DNA of 40,226 nt from Myxococcales bacterium. GTDB lineage: Bacteria; Myxococcota_A; Polyangia; Polyangiales; Polyangiaceae. The notes under the pieces are model-generated. The model ran no database searches. It was not told the origin of the DNA and saw only the letters and a program-made list of their open reading frames with translations. Below are positions 1 to 7,619 of this stretch, piece after piece. Positions within the stretch are counted from its first letter, which is position 1; every line of letters begins with the position of its first letter. The stretch covers positions 1 through 40,226 of the forward strand of contig JAAZAA010000083.1 in NCBI GenBank assembly GCA_012514535.1, read 5' to 3'. The position numbers and the translations under genes were made by a program.

Positions 1-47
1 CACCGAGTGGGGTTCACCGAGGCGCGCTCGGAGTGGAGCCGGAGGAG

Positions 48-1706
48 CTACTTCCGCTTCGCTTTCTTCCTGGCGTCGCGCTCACGCTTCCGCTGGTTCT
101 TGCGGGCGTTCTTCTCTGCCTTGGAGAGCACTTTCATCTTCGGAGCACCGGCTCCTACATCGGCGCCCATGCCCGGCATACCACCCATACCGGGCATGCC
201 TGGCATACCCGGGAAGCCGCCCATGCCCGGCATACCACCCATACCGGGCATGCCTGGAAAGCCGCCCATGCCTGGCATGCCGCCCATGCCCGGCGGGAGC
301 TTGCCGCTCTTCATCGCGCGTCGCGCGTTGCGGGCGAGGGCGAGGTTCTTCAGCCCCGGGATGTTGCCGAGCATGCCCAGGTTCTGCCCCATGCCGCCCA
401 TCATCTGCTGCATGAACAAGAACTTCTGCACGAGCTCGCTCACCCCCTGCTCCGGGTTGCCAGAGCCGCGCGCGATGCGCTTCACGCGAGAAGGCTCACG
501 GATGAGCAAGTTGGGATCGGCCTTCTCCTGCGGCGTCATCGACTGGATGATGGCCTCGATGCGCACGAGCTCTCGATCGTCGAGCTGCGCCTCCGCGCCG
601 GGCGGCATCATCGCGCCCATGCCGGGGATCTTCTCCACGAGGTCCTTGAGGGACCCCATCTTCTGAATCATGCGGACCTGATTCAGGAAGTCGTCCAGGG
701 TGAACTGCCCCTGCATCATGCGCAGGGCGTCCTCCTCGGCCTTCTTCTTGTCGATGACGGCCTCGAAGTCCTGCATCAGGCCGACGACGTCACCCATGCC
801 GAGCACGCGGCTGGCCATGCCGTCGGGGCGGAAGAGCTCGAGCTGATCCGTGGCCTCGCCCATGCCGACGAAGATCACCGGCGCCCCGGTGATCTCCTTC
901 ACGTTCAAGGCCGCGCCGCCGCGCGCGTCGCCGTCGAGCTTCGTGAGCACCACGCCGGTGAGGTCGAGGCGCGCGTTGAAGCCCTTCGCGGTCTTCACGG
1001 AGTCCTGACCGATCATCGCGTCGACGACGAGCAGGATGTTCTCGGGGGTGACCGCCTCACGGATGGCCGCGAGCTCCTCCATCAACGGCTCGTCGATGGC
1101 GAGCCGCCCCGCGGTGTCGTAGATGACGATATCGCAGCCGGTCTTCTTCGCCTCTTCGCGACCAGCGCGGCAGATCTCGACGGGGCTCGCGCCAGGAATG
1201 TTGAAAACGGGGACGCCGACCTGCTCGCCGAGCACCTTCAACTGCTCGACGGCGGCCGGGCGCTGCATGTCCGCCGCGACGAGCAGGGGCTTCTTGCCCT
1301 CGTTCAGGAAGTAGCGCGCCAGCTTGGCGGTGGACGTGGTCTTACCGGAGCCCTGGAGGCCCACCATCATGATGCCCGTCGGACCGCGCGCGGCGAACTC
1401 GAGGGGCTCGCCGTCGTGGCGCATGATCTCGACCAGCTCGTCGTGGCAGATCTTGACGAACTGATCGCCAGCGCTGACGCGATGCACCTGGTCCCCGTGC
1501 TTGACCTTGGTCTGCACGGTGACGCCCTGGGCCCGCTTCTCCACCCGGGCGAGGAAACGCTTGGTGACCCCGAGCTCCACGTCCGCTTCGAGCAGGGACT
1601 GCCGGACCTCCTTGAGGGCCGCCTGGATGTTCTCTTGGTTCAGCTCGGTGAGCCCGGCCAAACGGTTCCTGGCTTCGCGGAAGCCTTTGCTGAGTGCGTC
1701 GAACAC
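48..1706 (-). CDS. ffh: Signal recognition particle GTPase Ffh with an extended Gly-Met-Pro C-terminal tail
   Basis: Ffh binds 4.5S RNA and the signal sequences of nascent membrane proteins and delivers ribosomes to FtsY. The N domain is followed by the GTPase G domain with P-loop GLQGSGKTT (about 116-124), DTAGR and TKLDGDARGG. The M domain has the RNA-binding SRVKRIARGSG element (about 415) and Met-rich helices. The GTG start at 1706 is chosen because it gives the normal N-terminus MFDALSKGFREA; the reading frame stays open upstream but that part looks non-coding. At 552 residues it is about 100 longer than usual for the family. The excess is a run of GMGGMPGMGG-type repeats and a Lys/Arg-rich end (RKRERDARKKAKRK). 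The last gene of this minus-strand run lies to its right; nothing is seen in bases 1-47 except a short GC-rich inverted repeat. Confidence 0.97.
   Translation of the reverse strand: MFDALSKGFREARNRLAGLTELNQENIQAALKEVRQSLLEADVELGVTKRFLARVEKRAQGVTVQTKVKHGDQVHRVSAGDQFVKICHDELVEIMRHDGEPLEFAARGPTGIMMVGLQGSGKTTSTAKLARYFLNEGKKPLLVAADMQRPAAVEQLKVLGEQVGVPVFNIPGASPVEICRAGREEAKKTGCDIVIYDTAGRLAIDEPLMEELAAIREAVTPENILLVVDAMIGQDSVKTAKGFNARLDLTGVVLTKLDGDARGGAALNVKEITGAPVIFVGMGEATDQLELFRPDGMASRVLGMGDVVGLMQDFEAVIDKKKAEEDALRMMQGQFTLDDFLNQVRMIQKMGSLKDLVEKIPGMGAMMPPGAEAQLDDRELVRIEAIIQSMTPQEKADPNLLIREPSRVKRIARGSGNPEQGVSELVQKFLFMQQMMGGMGQNLGMLGNIPGLKNLALARNARRAMKSGKLPPGMGGMPGMGGFPGMPGMGGMPGMGGFPGMPGMPGMGGMPGMGADVGAGAPKMKVLSKAEKNARKNQRKRERDARKKAKRK
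170..300 (-). repeat. Imperfect repeats coding the Gly-Met-Pro tail of Ffh
   Basis: Units of roughly 27-36 bases built on CATGCCCGGCATACCACC-like words are repeated through this stretch. They encode alternating GMGGMPGM and GFPGMPGM blocks. The array is in frame, so length changes by slippage would only add or remove tail residues. Confidence 0.8.
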
Positions 1707-1725
1707 GAGGCCGTGTGTAGCACAT

Positions 1726-1748
1726 CCGGTCCCCACGGTGGGAACCGG
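1726..1748. terminator. Strong inverted repeat between the lipoprotein gene and ffh
   Basis: CCGGT-CCCCAC is followed by a near-perfect inverted copy, GTGGGAACCGG, giving a stem of about 10 pairs with one G-U. It lies about 20 bases after the stop of the upstream minus-strand lipoprotein gene (1767) and 20 bases before the ffh start. There is no T tract, so it may be a terminator of a GC-rich genome or a regulatory hairpin in the ffh leader. Confidence 0.4.
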
Positions 1749-1766
1749 CCGCACCGGATCCGAGCG

Positions 1767-2384
1767 TCAGCGCCGCAGCAGCCCCTCGCAGCCGGGCGGG
1801 GTCGCCACGTCGCAGGGCAGGGTTCGGTAAGCGGCCAGGCACTCCTCGTAACCAGGGAGCACGGCGGTGAACTCGTGGCAGGGCTGCGTCCGGGCGAGGT
1901 TCACCTGGCAGCCCTCGAGGGAGTACTCGTAGCCGCAGTACAGGCTCCACTCGCAGATCTCTTCATGGAGCGCCCGGCAGACGGCGGTGGGCAAGGTCCG
2001 GTCGGCGATGTCGGCTGGCGTGCAGTCCTTGGGCATCTTCCCGCAGGAAGCCTCGTCGAGGGCCTCGGCGCACGCCCCCACCGGAGCGTCGTCCTGGCAC
2101 ATGACGTAGCCGACGTCGGTCTCGCACTCCTGCCGCGCCCCGAAGGAGCATCGAGTGACGGCGTCGCAGTAGCTGACCTTCCAGGCGTTGCAGGAGCCCG
2201 GCTCGACGGGCTCGCGATCGGGCGCGTCGCCGTTACCGGTGCTCGCCCCGCCGCTGCCCCCTGGCCCCATCTCGTCCAGCTCCACCTGCAAGCAGCCCCC
2301 GAGGGCGCACGCCGCGAGCCCCACGAGGGAGGCGGCACACAGCGAGCGCAACCGGAGAGGGAGAGCAGAAGATCCTGAACCCAC
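1767..2384 (-). CDS. Cys-rich putative lipoprotein
   Basis: The product is a 205-residue secreted protein of no recognised family. The GTG start gives a signal peptide with lipobox LAAC at residue 26 (a second candidate, LGGC, ends at 31). A Gly/Ser-rich linker (GPGGSGGASTGNG) follows, typical of myxobacterial outer-membrane lipoproteins. The mature part carries about a dozen cysteines in CX5-8C spacing (CNAWKVSYCDAVTRC, CEWSLYCGYEYSLEGC), suggesting a small disulfide-bonded domain. It heads the ffh-proximal end of a minus-strand row of three lipoprotein genes. The cysteine pattern resembles the neighbour at 2920-3540, so the two may be distant paralogs. Function unknown. Confidence 0.75.
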   Translation of the reverse strand: MGSGSSALPLRLRSLCAASLVGLAACALGGCLQVELDEMGPGGSGGASTGNGDAPDREPVEPGSCNAWKVSYCDAVTRCSFGARQECETDVGYVMCQDDAPVGACAEALDEASCGKMPKDCTPADIADRTLPTAVCRALHEEICEWSLYCGYEYSLEGCQVNLARTQPCHEFTAVLPGYEECLAAYRTLPCDVATPPGCEGLLRR

Positions 2385-2446
2385 GGGGAGCCGACCCTAA
2401 GAGGCCAGTCCATCCGGGGCCAAGTTTCGCGAAGCTCCACGACGCC

Positions 2447-2923
2447 TCACAGCCGCAGCCGCAGCTTCACGGCCCCCTGCTCGTCCAGGCACTCGCCGGA
2501 CCGCTCACGGGCGGTCTCCAGACGACGCTGGGCCTCCTCCAGCTGGGCCGCGACCCGCGCCTGCTCCTCGTCCCCTGGCTCCGCCGAGAGCTCCGCGGTG
2601 AGGGAGCGCGCCGTGCGGATCGCGTCGAGGGCCGCGACGTGCTCCCGGTACGCGCCGCCGCAGACCTCCTTGAGGGAGCACAGCTCCTCGCAGGGCTCGG
2701 CGGCGAGGCGCTCCAGGAGAGCCGCCTTGCGGTCGTTGTCCGCGGCGCGGAGCTGGTCGATGGCGCGGCTCAAGCGGGCTCCTTCGGTCCGAAGCGCGTG
2801 ACTCACTCCGTTCTCGTCCCGCTCCTTGGAAGCGCGCTCCTGGCCCCCCCGACAGCCGACGAGCCCGACGCTCACGCCGGCGATCAACGGGAGCGCCCAC
2901 CGGCGCCAGCGTGCCCGGCTCAA
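2447..2923 (-). CDS. Small coiled-coil lipoprotein, translationally coupled
   Basis: The likely start is a TTG at 2923 whose last bases overlap the TGA of the upstream gene (TTGA). The open frame runs further upstream, but that part overlaps the neighbour and is Arg/Pro-rich shadow sequence. From the TTG, the 158-residue product has a signal peptide RARWRRWALPLIAGVSVGLVGC with lipobox LVGC. The mature part is mostly charged helix (SRAIDQLRAADNDRKAALLE; QARVAAQLEEAQRRLETARE), probably a coiled coil. It contains a small cysteine cluster (CEELCSLKEVCGG) and a late cysteine (GECLD). No family recognised. The overlap suggests it is made together with the 2920-3540 lipoprotein. Confidence 0.65.
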   Translation of the reverse strand: MSRARWRRWALPLIAGVSVGLVGCRGGQERASKERDENGVSHALRTEGARLSRAIDQLRAADNDRKAALLERLAAEPCEELCSLKEVCGGAYREHVAALDAIRTARSLTAELSAEPGDEEQARVAAQLEEAQRRLETARERSGECLDEQGAVKLRLRL

Positions 2924-3540
2924 TGGTGCCCCATGGCCGCGTAGATGCAGTCCTCGAGGCTCGCGCAGCCCTCCTCGAGGCAGCCATCCACTTGCCCGCG
3001 GAAGGGGCGCTTGAGGGACACGGCCGTCGCGCACAGATCCCCAGTTTTCGAGCAGCCCTCCAGCTTGTCCACGCAGCGCCCCATCCAGCCGTCGTCGCGA
3101 CCGTCGCAGTCGCCGTCACTCGTGCACGCCGCCCCCGTGCGCGCGTCGAAGCTGTCCGGATCCGACGCCACCGTGGCCTCCCGAAAGCAGCGCTCCGCGT
3201 CCACACCCTCGCAGGGGCCTCCCATGCACTCGGAGAGCTCGCTGAGGAAACAACCGTTGGCGCGATCGGAGTAGTCCCCCCAGGTCGCGCGGCAGTCCTC
3301 GATGAGGTGCTCACGGGAGACACCACCCGCCGCACAGCGCGCGAAATGATCGACGAGCGTGTCGCACAGGGAGCCGCTCGACGCGGCGTCGAGACAGCTC
3401 TCGCCGCCCGGCCGCGTCCCGGTCTGTGTCCCGGCCGCACCCGAGCTGCCACACCCCGACGCGATCAGGCCGACGACGATCGCCAACCAGACGCTCGAGA
3501 GCCAACCGCGCGTTCGACGGTCCCTCGCCACGTGCATCAC
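2920..3540 (-). CDS. Cys-rich putative lipoprotein
   Basis: A 206-residue protein with an N-terminal signal (RGWLSSVWLAIVVGLIASGC) and lipobox IASGC, followed by a Gly/Thr linker. The mature domain holds about fifteen cysteines spread as CLDAAS, SLCDTLVDHFARC, GCFLSELSECMGGPC and CLEEGCASLEDC. The DGDCDGRDDG stretch is acidic and could bind Ca2+, but this is only a resemblance. No known family is recognised. It lies 10 bases downstream of the zinc-ribbon membrane protein gene and overlaps the next lipoprotein gene by four bases, so the three probably share one transcript. Confidence 0.72.
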   Translation of the reverse strand: MMHVARDRRTRGWLSSVWLAIVVGLIASGCGSSGAAGTQTGTRPGGESCLDAASSGSLCDTLVDHFARCAAGGVSREHLIEDCRATWGDYSDRANGCFLSELSECMGGPCEGVDAERCFREATVASDPDSFDARTGAACTSDGDCDGRDDGWMGRCVDKLEGCSKTGDLCATAVSLKRPFRGQVDGCLEEGCASLEDCIYAAMGHH

Positions 3541-3550
3541 GTCGCCCGTG

Positions 3551-4084
3551 TCAGGCGGTGGGTGGCGTCGGGGGCCCGACCTGGATGCGCTCGCCGAGGT
3601 ACGTGCCGATGAGCGCGAAGAGGAGCCCCAACGCCGAGAGGAGCACGTACATGAACGCGGGCAGCACCTTCACGGTCTGCCCCTCGTGGAGGAGGAACGC
3701 CGTCGGCAGCGCCACCAGGAACGCCGCCAGCACCGGCTCGACGAAGGTCCTCCCGGGCGAAATGAGCCCCACCAGGAGTCCCCCGACGAACCACACGGGG
3801 ATGGCCACCAACATGCCCGCAGACCCCTCGAAGTCGAAGGCGGGCACCACGGACGGCAACCCGGCGACCACCGCCGCGGTGAGCACCGCCATGATCCCGA
3901 TGGCGATCCCGAACCAGAGCACACTGAAGCCGCTCTGGTGGTAAGCCCCCTCGCCCCCCTCTTGTCGCCCGCTCGCGGTGAGGTCGTCCACGACGGCGCC
4001 GCAGGACACACAGCGATTCCCCACCAGGGGCGCGACGTTCCGGAAGCCGCAGCTGGGACAGGTGATCTTTTGCGGGGCAGACAT
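3551..4084 (-). CDS. Zinc-ribbon protein with four membrane segments
   Basis: A 177-residue membrane protein. The N-terminus is a zinc ribbon with CPSC at residues 9-12 and CVSC at 25-28. About four hydrophobic segments follow (VLWFGIAIGIMAVLTAAVV, MLVAIPVWFVGGLLVGLI, VEPVLAAFLVALPTAFLL, VLPAFMYVLLSALGLLFALIG). The start at MSAPQK is preferred over one eight codons upstream because the ribbon then begins as in similar proteins and the TACGCT -10-like sequence would lie upstream of it. This layout (ribbon plus small helix bundle) is common among uncharacterised myxobacterial proteins. Function unknown. It begins the minus-strand run that ends with ffh. Confidence 0.75.
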   Translation of the reverse strand: MSAPQKITCPSCGFRNVAPLVGNRCVSCGAVVDDLTASGRQEGGEGAYHQSGFSVLWFGIAIGIMAVLTAAVVAGLPSVVPAFDFEGSAGMLVAIPVWFVGGLLVGLISPGRTFVEPVLAAFLVALPTAFLLHEGQTVKVLPAFMYVLLSALGLLFALIGTYLGERIQVGPPTPPTA

Positions 4085-4217
4085 ATTTTTCGTTCGAGCG
4101 TAGCGCACGGAGCTTTCGAGCGGAACCTTCCGTCGCGCCCGCTGTCCGAACCCGGTGTAGGCTCACTTCGCACGCGCCGGGGCCCGGTTCGGCCGACACG
4201 TAGGCGCTCCTCCCTCC

Positions 4218-4844
4218 ATGGATTACCGTACGCCACCGACCGACGAACCCGACCTGCGTGACCTGCCCCGGGGGCCCCGCACCGCCCGACGGGTGACCCT
4301 CGCGGTCTTGGGGGTGACCGCCTTGGCGGCGACGTCCCTGATGGTCGCGCTCCTGCCCGAGGCCAGCTACGCCCTGACGGACGGCGCGCCGGAGGACGTT
4401 GGGCAGCTCGCCCAGCTCGACCTCACCCGCGACGACGGCAACCGCTGGGTGCGCGGAACGGGCGCGGTGACGGATCGAGCGGTGCGCTACCGGCGGCCCC
4501 TCGACGGCGACGGCTATCGCCTCGCTCAGGTCGAGGGCAACGAGGAGCTCTGGGTGCAGATGCGCATCCCCGAGGGGATGCGCGAGGAGCACTTCGTGCC
4601 GCCCGCGTCCTTCGTGGGCCGGCTCCTGCCCCTCGACTCCGCGGGGCTCCGGTACGGCAGGCTCGACGAGGCCCTGGGCACGGTGGGGGCGACGCCGGAG
4701 CGCGCCTGGTTGCTGGTGGACGGTGAAGCGCCCGCGACGACGCGCTGGTCGCTGGCTCTGATCGCCCTGTTCGCCGGGTTCGCCGGGTTCTGCGTCTACG
4801 GGCTCGTGCGGCTCACTCGCCCCGTGCGCGATCCGCTCCGTTGA
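4218..4844 (+). CDS. Two-TM membrane protein with an extracytoplasmic domain
   Basis: A 208-residue protein of unknown function. A cytoplasmic N-terminus rich in Pro and Asp is followed by a membrane segment (about 26-48, VTLAVLGVTALAATSLMVAL). A domain of about 125 residues should face the periplasm, and a second membrane segment lies near the end (about 178-200). The middle domain is predicted beta-rich (QLAQLDLTRDDGNRWVRGTG; RAVRYRRPLDGDGYRLAQVE). No family is recognised. It is transcribed away from the zinc-ribbon protein gene across a 133-base gap, and its stop codon lies inside a 9-bp hairpin that probably ends the transcript before thiO. Confidence 0.7.
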   Translation: MDYRTPPTDEPDLRDLPRGPRTARRVTLAVLGVTALAATSLMVALLPEASYALTDGAPEDVGQLAQLDLTRDDGNRWVRGTGAVTDRAVRYRRPLDGDGYRLAQVEGNEELWVQMRIPEGMREEHFVPPASFVGRLLPLDSAGLRYGRLDEALGTVGATPERAWLLVDGEAPATTRWSLALIALFAGFAGFCVYGLVRLTRPVRDPLR

Positions 4845-4862
4845 TCACCGCGCCGGTGATCA
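4842..4862 (+). terminator. Hairpin overlapping the stop codon of the two-TM protein gene
   Basis: TGATCACCG-CGC-CGGTGATCA forms a perfect 9-bp stem with a three-base loop. The stop codon TGA is the first three bases of the left arm. No T tract follows. It may equally be an operator for the thiO promoter 25 bases downstream. Confidence 0.45.
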
Positions 4863-4886
4863 CGCTGATTGCACTGATCGCCGACA

Positions 4887-4915
4887 CTGCCATCCGTCAG
4901 GGTGTCCGCTATAAG
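4887..4915 (+). promoter_or_regulatory. Probable thiO promoter
   Basis: CTGCCA (4887-4892), a 17-base spacer and TATAAG (4910-4915). The -10 element lies only 10 bases before the ATG at 4926 and downstream of the alternative GTG at 4902. If the promoter is real the transcript is nearly leaderless and the ATG at 4926 is the start. Confidence 0.45.
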
Positions 4916-4925
4916 CCCGCGCGAC

Positions 4926-6089
4926 ATGCCCGCTCGCTCACGCCGATCCGCCTCTCCCGGTCGCTCCAAGGCTCGCCGCTCCACGGCGAAGCCCCATGTC
5001 CTCGTGGTGGGGGGCGGCATCATGGGCACCTCCTGCGCCCTCGCCCTGGCCCGCCGGGGCGCCGCGGTCACCGTCCTCGAGAAGAGCATCCCCGGCGCCG
5101 AAGCCTCCAGCGCTGCCGCGGGCATCCTCGGCGCTCAGCTCGAGTGCACCGCGCCCGGGCCGCTCTACGAGCTCTGCCGCGCGAGCATGCGGCTCTACCC
5201 GAGCTGGGTGAAGCAGCTCACGGAGGACACGGGCATCGACGTCGGGTATCGCCCCGGGGGGACGATGTCCGTCGTCTTCGACCGCGCCGCGATCACCGGA
5301 GCCCATCGCCGCTTCGCCTGGCAGGCGCCCGAGGGATCCGTGGAGCGCGTCGGCCGGCGTCGGCTGCTCGAGCTGGAACCCGCGCTGTCTCCGGCCCTCG
5401 CCGGGGGCGTGCTGCTCGAAGACGACGCCCGGATCACTCCACCGCTGCTCTACAGAGCCACGCACATCGCCGCCGCGCGCGCCGGGGTGACCTTCCGGAC
5501 GGGCGCCTTCGTCCGACGCGTGTTCACCGAAGGAGAGCGAGCGCGCGGCGTGGCGCTCGACGACGGGACGCTCCTCGAGGCCGACGTGGTCGTGGTCGCG
5601 GCCGGCAGCTGGACGAGCCTCGTCGAGGGCATTTCCCTCGGGTCGAGCCGGGTGGTGCCCGCTCGCGGCCAGATCGTCGAGCTGGAGAGCCCCGCGCCGG
5701 TGTTGTCGCGGGTGGTGTGCGGCCCGCGTTGTTATCTCATCCCGCGCGACGATGGGCGGACGCTGATCGGCTCCACCTTGGAGTTCGTGGGCTACCAACG
5801 CAACGTCACCGCGCGGGGCGTGCGCGACCTGCTCGGCGCGGCCATCGAGCTGGTGCCGGCCCTCGCCGACGCGTCCCTGCGGGGCACCTGGTCGAACTTC
5901 CGCCCTTACACGGCCGACCACCTCCCGTTGATCGGGCGAGGCGCCCTCGAGGGGCTGCTGATCGCCTCGGGGCACTATCGAAATGGCATCCTGCTTGCAC
6001 CGGCGACCGCGGAGACCATCGCTCGCCTCGTGTTCGGCGGGCGCCCGTTGCTCGATCTGAATCCCTTCGATCCGACGCGTCAGCCCTGA
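4926..6089 (+). CDS. thiO: ThiO-like FAD-dependent glycine/amino-acid oxidase
   Basis: A D-amino-acid-oxidase-type flavoprotein of 387 residues. The family oxidises glycine or other amines to the imine with H2O2; ThiO supplies dehydroglycine for the thiazole of thiamine. After a basic 20-residue N-terminus comes the FAD-binding motif VLVVGGGIMGTSCALALARRGAAVTVLE. The DAO core follows (EASSAAAGILGAQLE, RPGGTMSVVF) and then the C-terminal signature TWSNFRPYTADHLPLIG with SGHYRNGILLAPATAETIA. That HYRNGILLAP block is typical of ThiO rather than sarcosine oxidases. No other thiamine gene is next to it, so substrate and pathway rest on family resemblance alone. Start chosen from the promoter placement. 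Confidence 0.82.
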   Translation: MPARSRRSASPGRSKARRSTAKPHVLVVGGGIMGTSCALALARRGAAVTVLEKSIPGAEASSAAAGILGAQLECTAPGPLYELCRASMRLYPSWVKQLTEDTGIDVGYRPGGTMSVVFDRAAITGAHRRFAWQAPEGSVERVGRRRLLELEPALSPALAGGVLLEDDARITPPLLYRATHIAAARAGVTFRTGAFVRRVFTEGERARGVALDDGTLLEADVVVVAAGSWTSLVEGISLGSSRVVPARGQIVELESPAPVLSRVVCGPRCYLIPRDDGRTLIGSTLEFVGYQRNVTARGVRDLLGAAIELVPALADASLRGTWSNFRPYTADHLPLIGRGALEGLLIASGHYRNGILLAPATAETIARLVFGGRPLLDLNPFDPTRQP

Positions 6090-6369
6090 CCCACGCGATC
6101 CCGACGCGCTGAGCGGTCGGATCCGCGGTCCAGCTCACGAACGGCTACCAAGCTGGACCGTGGCAGTTCTCCCTCGGCGTGGCACTTCACCACGTGTCAG
6201 AGCGCCTCGCCGTCCCGCGGCGAGACCCTCCTCTCACGCTTTCGCAGCAGATCGGAAACGAACTCCGCCGGCATGTTGCTTGCTCGGGCAGGGGCAAGTC
6301 GAACGGGCGCAGCTCGTTCACGTCCACAAACCGGCTCTGCGAATCGCGGGCCCCAAAGGCGGAGGGAAC

Positions 6370-7575
6370 ATGGCTATCGACCTGCTCAAGGATCGCGGCA
6401 CGCCGCTCGAGCAGCAAAAGTTCACCTGGAAGGACCTGGTTCAGCCGACTTACAGCAAGCTCGACGACGACGCGTTCACCCGCGTGCGCGTCATCCTCAT
6501 GAACGGGATCGAGGCGGAGGCCCTTCGATTCGGCCACTCCTGCGCGCGCATGAACCGCGACCTGCAGGTCCACCTCGCCAAGGTGCGGCGGATCGAGCAG
6601 CACCAACAGACCATGGTCAACTGGCTGAACCCGCCGGACCAGAGCCCGCTCGAGACGACCATCGGCTTCGAGCAGGTGGCCATCGAGGTCACCGCCGCCG
6701 TGGCTCTCAAGGAGCCGGATCCGTACCTCGCCCAGGTGTACCGGTTCGGGTTGCTCGAAGACTTCGATCACCTGTACCGCTACTCGGCCCTGATGGACCG
6801 GGTGGAGGGCAAGGACGCGAACACGCTCGTGCAGAGCTACACGGACATCGTGCCGGGGCGGCCGACATCCGTGGAGCACCGCGACGCCGCGGACGACATT
6901 CGGCGGGCCTACCAGAAGGATCGCGCGGAGCTCGCCACGAAGCTCCACGCCTTCACGATCATGTCCGCGGAGCACATGACCCACGACTATTACATGACCG
7001 TGGGGCCCACCTACGCGGATCCCGTGGGGCGCCAGCTCTACGCCGAGATCGCGTCGATCGAGGAGCAGCACGTCACCCAGTACGAGTCGATCATCGACGC
7101 CAGCGAGACGTGGCTCGAGAAGTGGCTCCTGCACGAGGCCACCGAGGTCTACAACTACTTCAGCTGCGTGGAGTCCGAGGGGAACTCGCGGGTGAAGGCC
7201 ATCTGGGAGCGTTTCCTCGACTATGAGCTCGGACAGCTCCGCTACGTCGCCGATCTGTTCGAAAAGATGGAGCGGCGCGACGCCGCGGAGGTGATCACGT
7301 CGCAGCTCCCGAGCCCGATCGACTACGTGAGCCACCGGAACTTCGTGCGCGAGACCTTGCGCGCCGAGCTCAACCTCACGGCGAAGGGCGAGGAGTTCGT
7401 GCCTTTCGATCAGGAGAGCGACCTGTCGCGCCGTCAGCGCGAGCAGCTCAACTCCGAGGGCTCGCCGTCCGACTTCGTGTCGGCTGGCTACATCTGGGCG
7501 CCGGGCACCGAGCTCACGCGCCAGGCACCCAACGTGAGCGACGGACGACAGCGGCAACAGCCCACGGCTCACTGA
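6370..7575 (+). CDS. Large ferritin-like (diiron) domain protein
   Basis: A 401-residue helical protein. The ATG at 6370 follows GGAGGG at 6361-6366; the frame is open upstream but that part is not protein-like. Candidate metal ligands sit in helices in the spacing of ferritin-like four-helix bundles: E48/E50 with H56, E76-Q-H78, E101/E106, E130-x3-H134, E231-x2-H234 (SIEEQHVTQYES) and H255/E256 with E259. This gives more acidic/His positions than one diiron site needs, so two bundles or a duplicated fold are possible. No secretion signal. The next gene, 45 bases downstream, is also ferritin-like, so the pair probably acts together, perhaps in iron or oxidative-stress handling. The substrate is unknown. 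The 280 bases upstream hold no gene; only a weak inverted repeat near 6275-6300 is seen. Confidence 0.75.
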   Translation: MAIDLLKDRGTPLEQQKFTWKDLVQPTYSKLDDDAFTRVRVILMNGIEAEALRFGHSCARMNRDLQVHLAKVRRIEQHQQTMVNWLNPPDQSPLETTIGFEQVAIEVTAAVALKEPDPYLAQVYRFGLLEDFDHLYRYSALMDRVEGKDANTLVQSYTDIVPGRPTSVEHRDAADDIRRAYQKDRAELATKLHAFTIMSAEHMTHDYYMTVGPTYADPVGRQLYAEIASIEEQHVTQYESIIDASETWLEKWLLHEATEVYNYFSCVESEGNSRVKAIWERFLDYELGQLRYVADLFEKMERRDAAEVITSQLPSPIDYVSHRNFVRETLRAELNLTAKGEEFVPFDQESDLSRRQREQLNSEGSPSDFVSAGYIWAPGTELTRQAPNVSDGRQRQQPTAH

Positions 7576-7619
7576 ACACGGACTCACAGCAGCGAGCCGA
7601 CGGCTCCCGAGGAGGATTC

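Noticed and set aside
170-300. Possible CRISPR-like array in the ffh 3' part
   Set aside because: Units are imperfect, have no spacers and are in frame as coding repeats.
33-2378. 781-residue open frame antisense to ffh
   Set aside because: It is His/Leu/Arg-rich with no protein-like pattern and lies opposite a clear ffh gene; such frames are common in GC-rich DNA.
4902-4925. Upstream GTG start for thiO
   Set aside because: The TATAAG -10 element lies downstream of this codon, so the transcript would probably not contain it.
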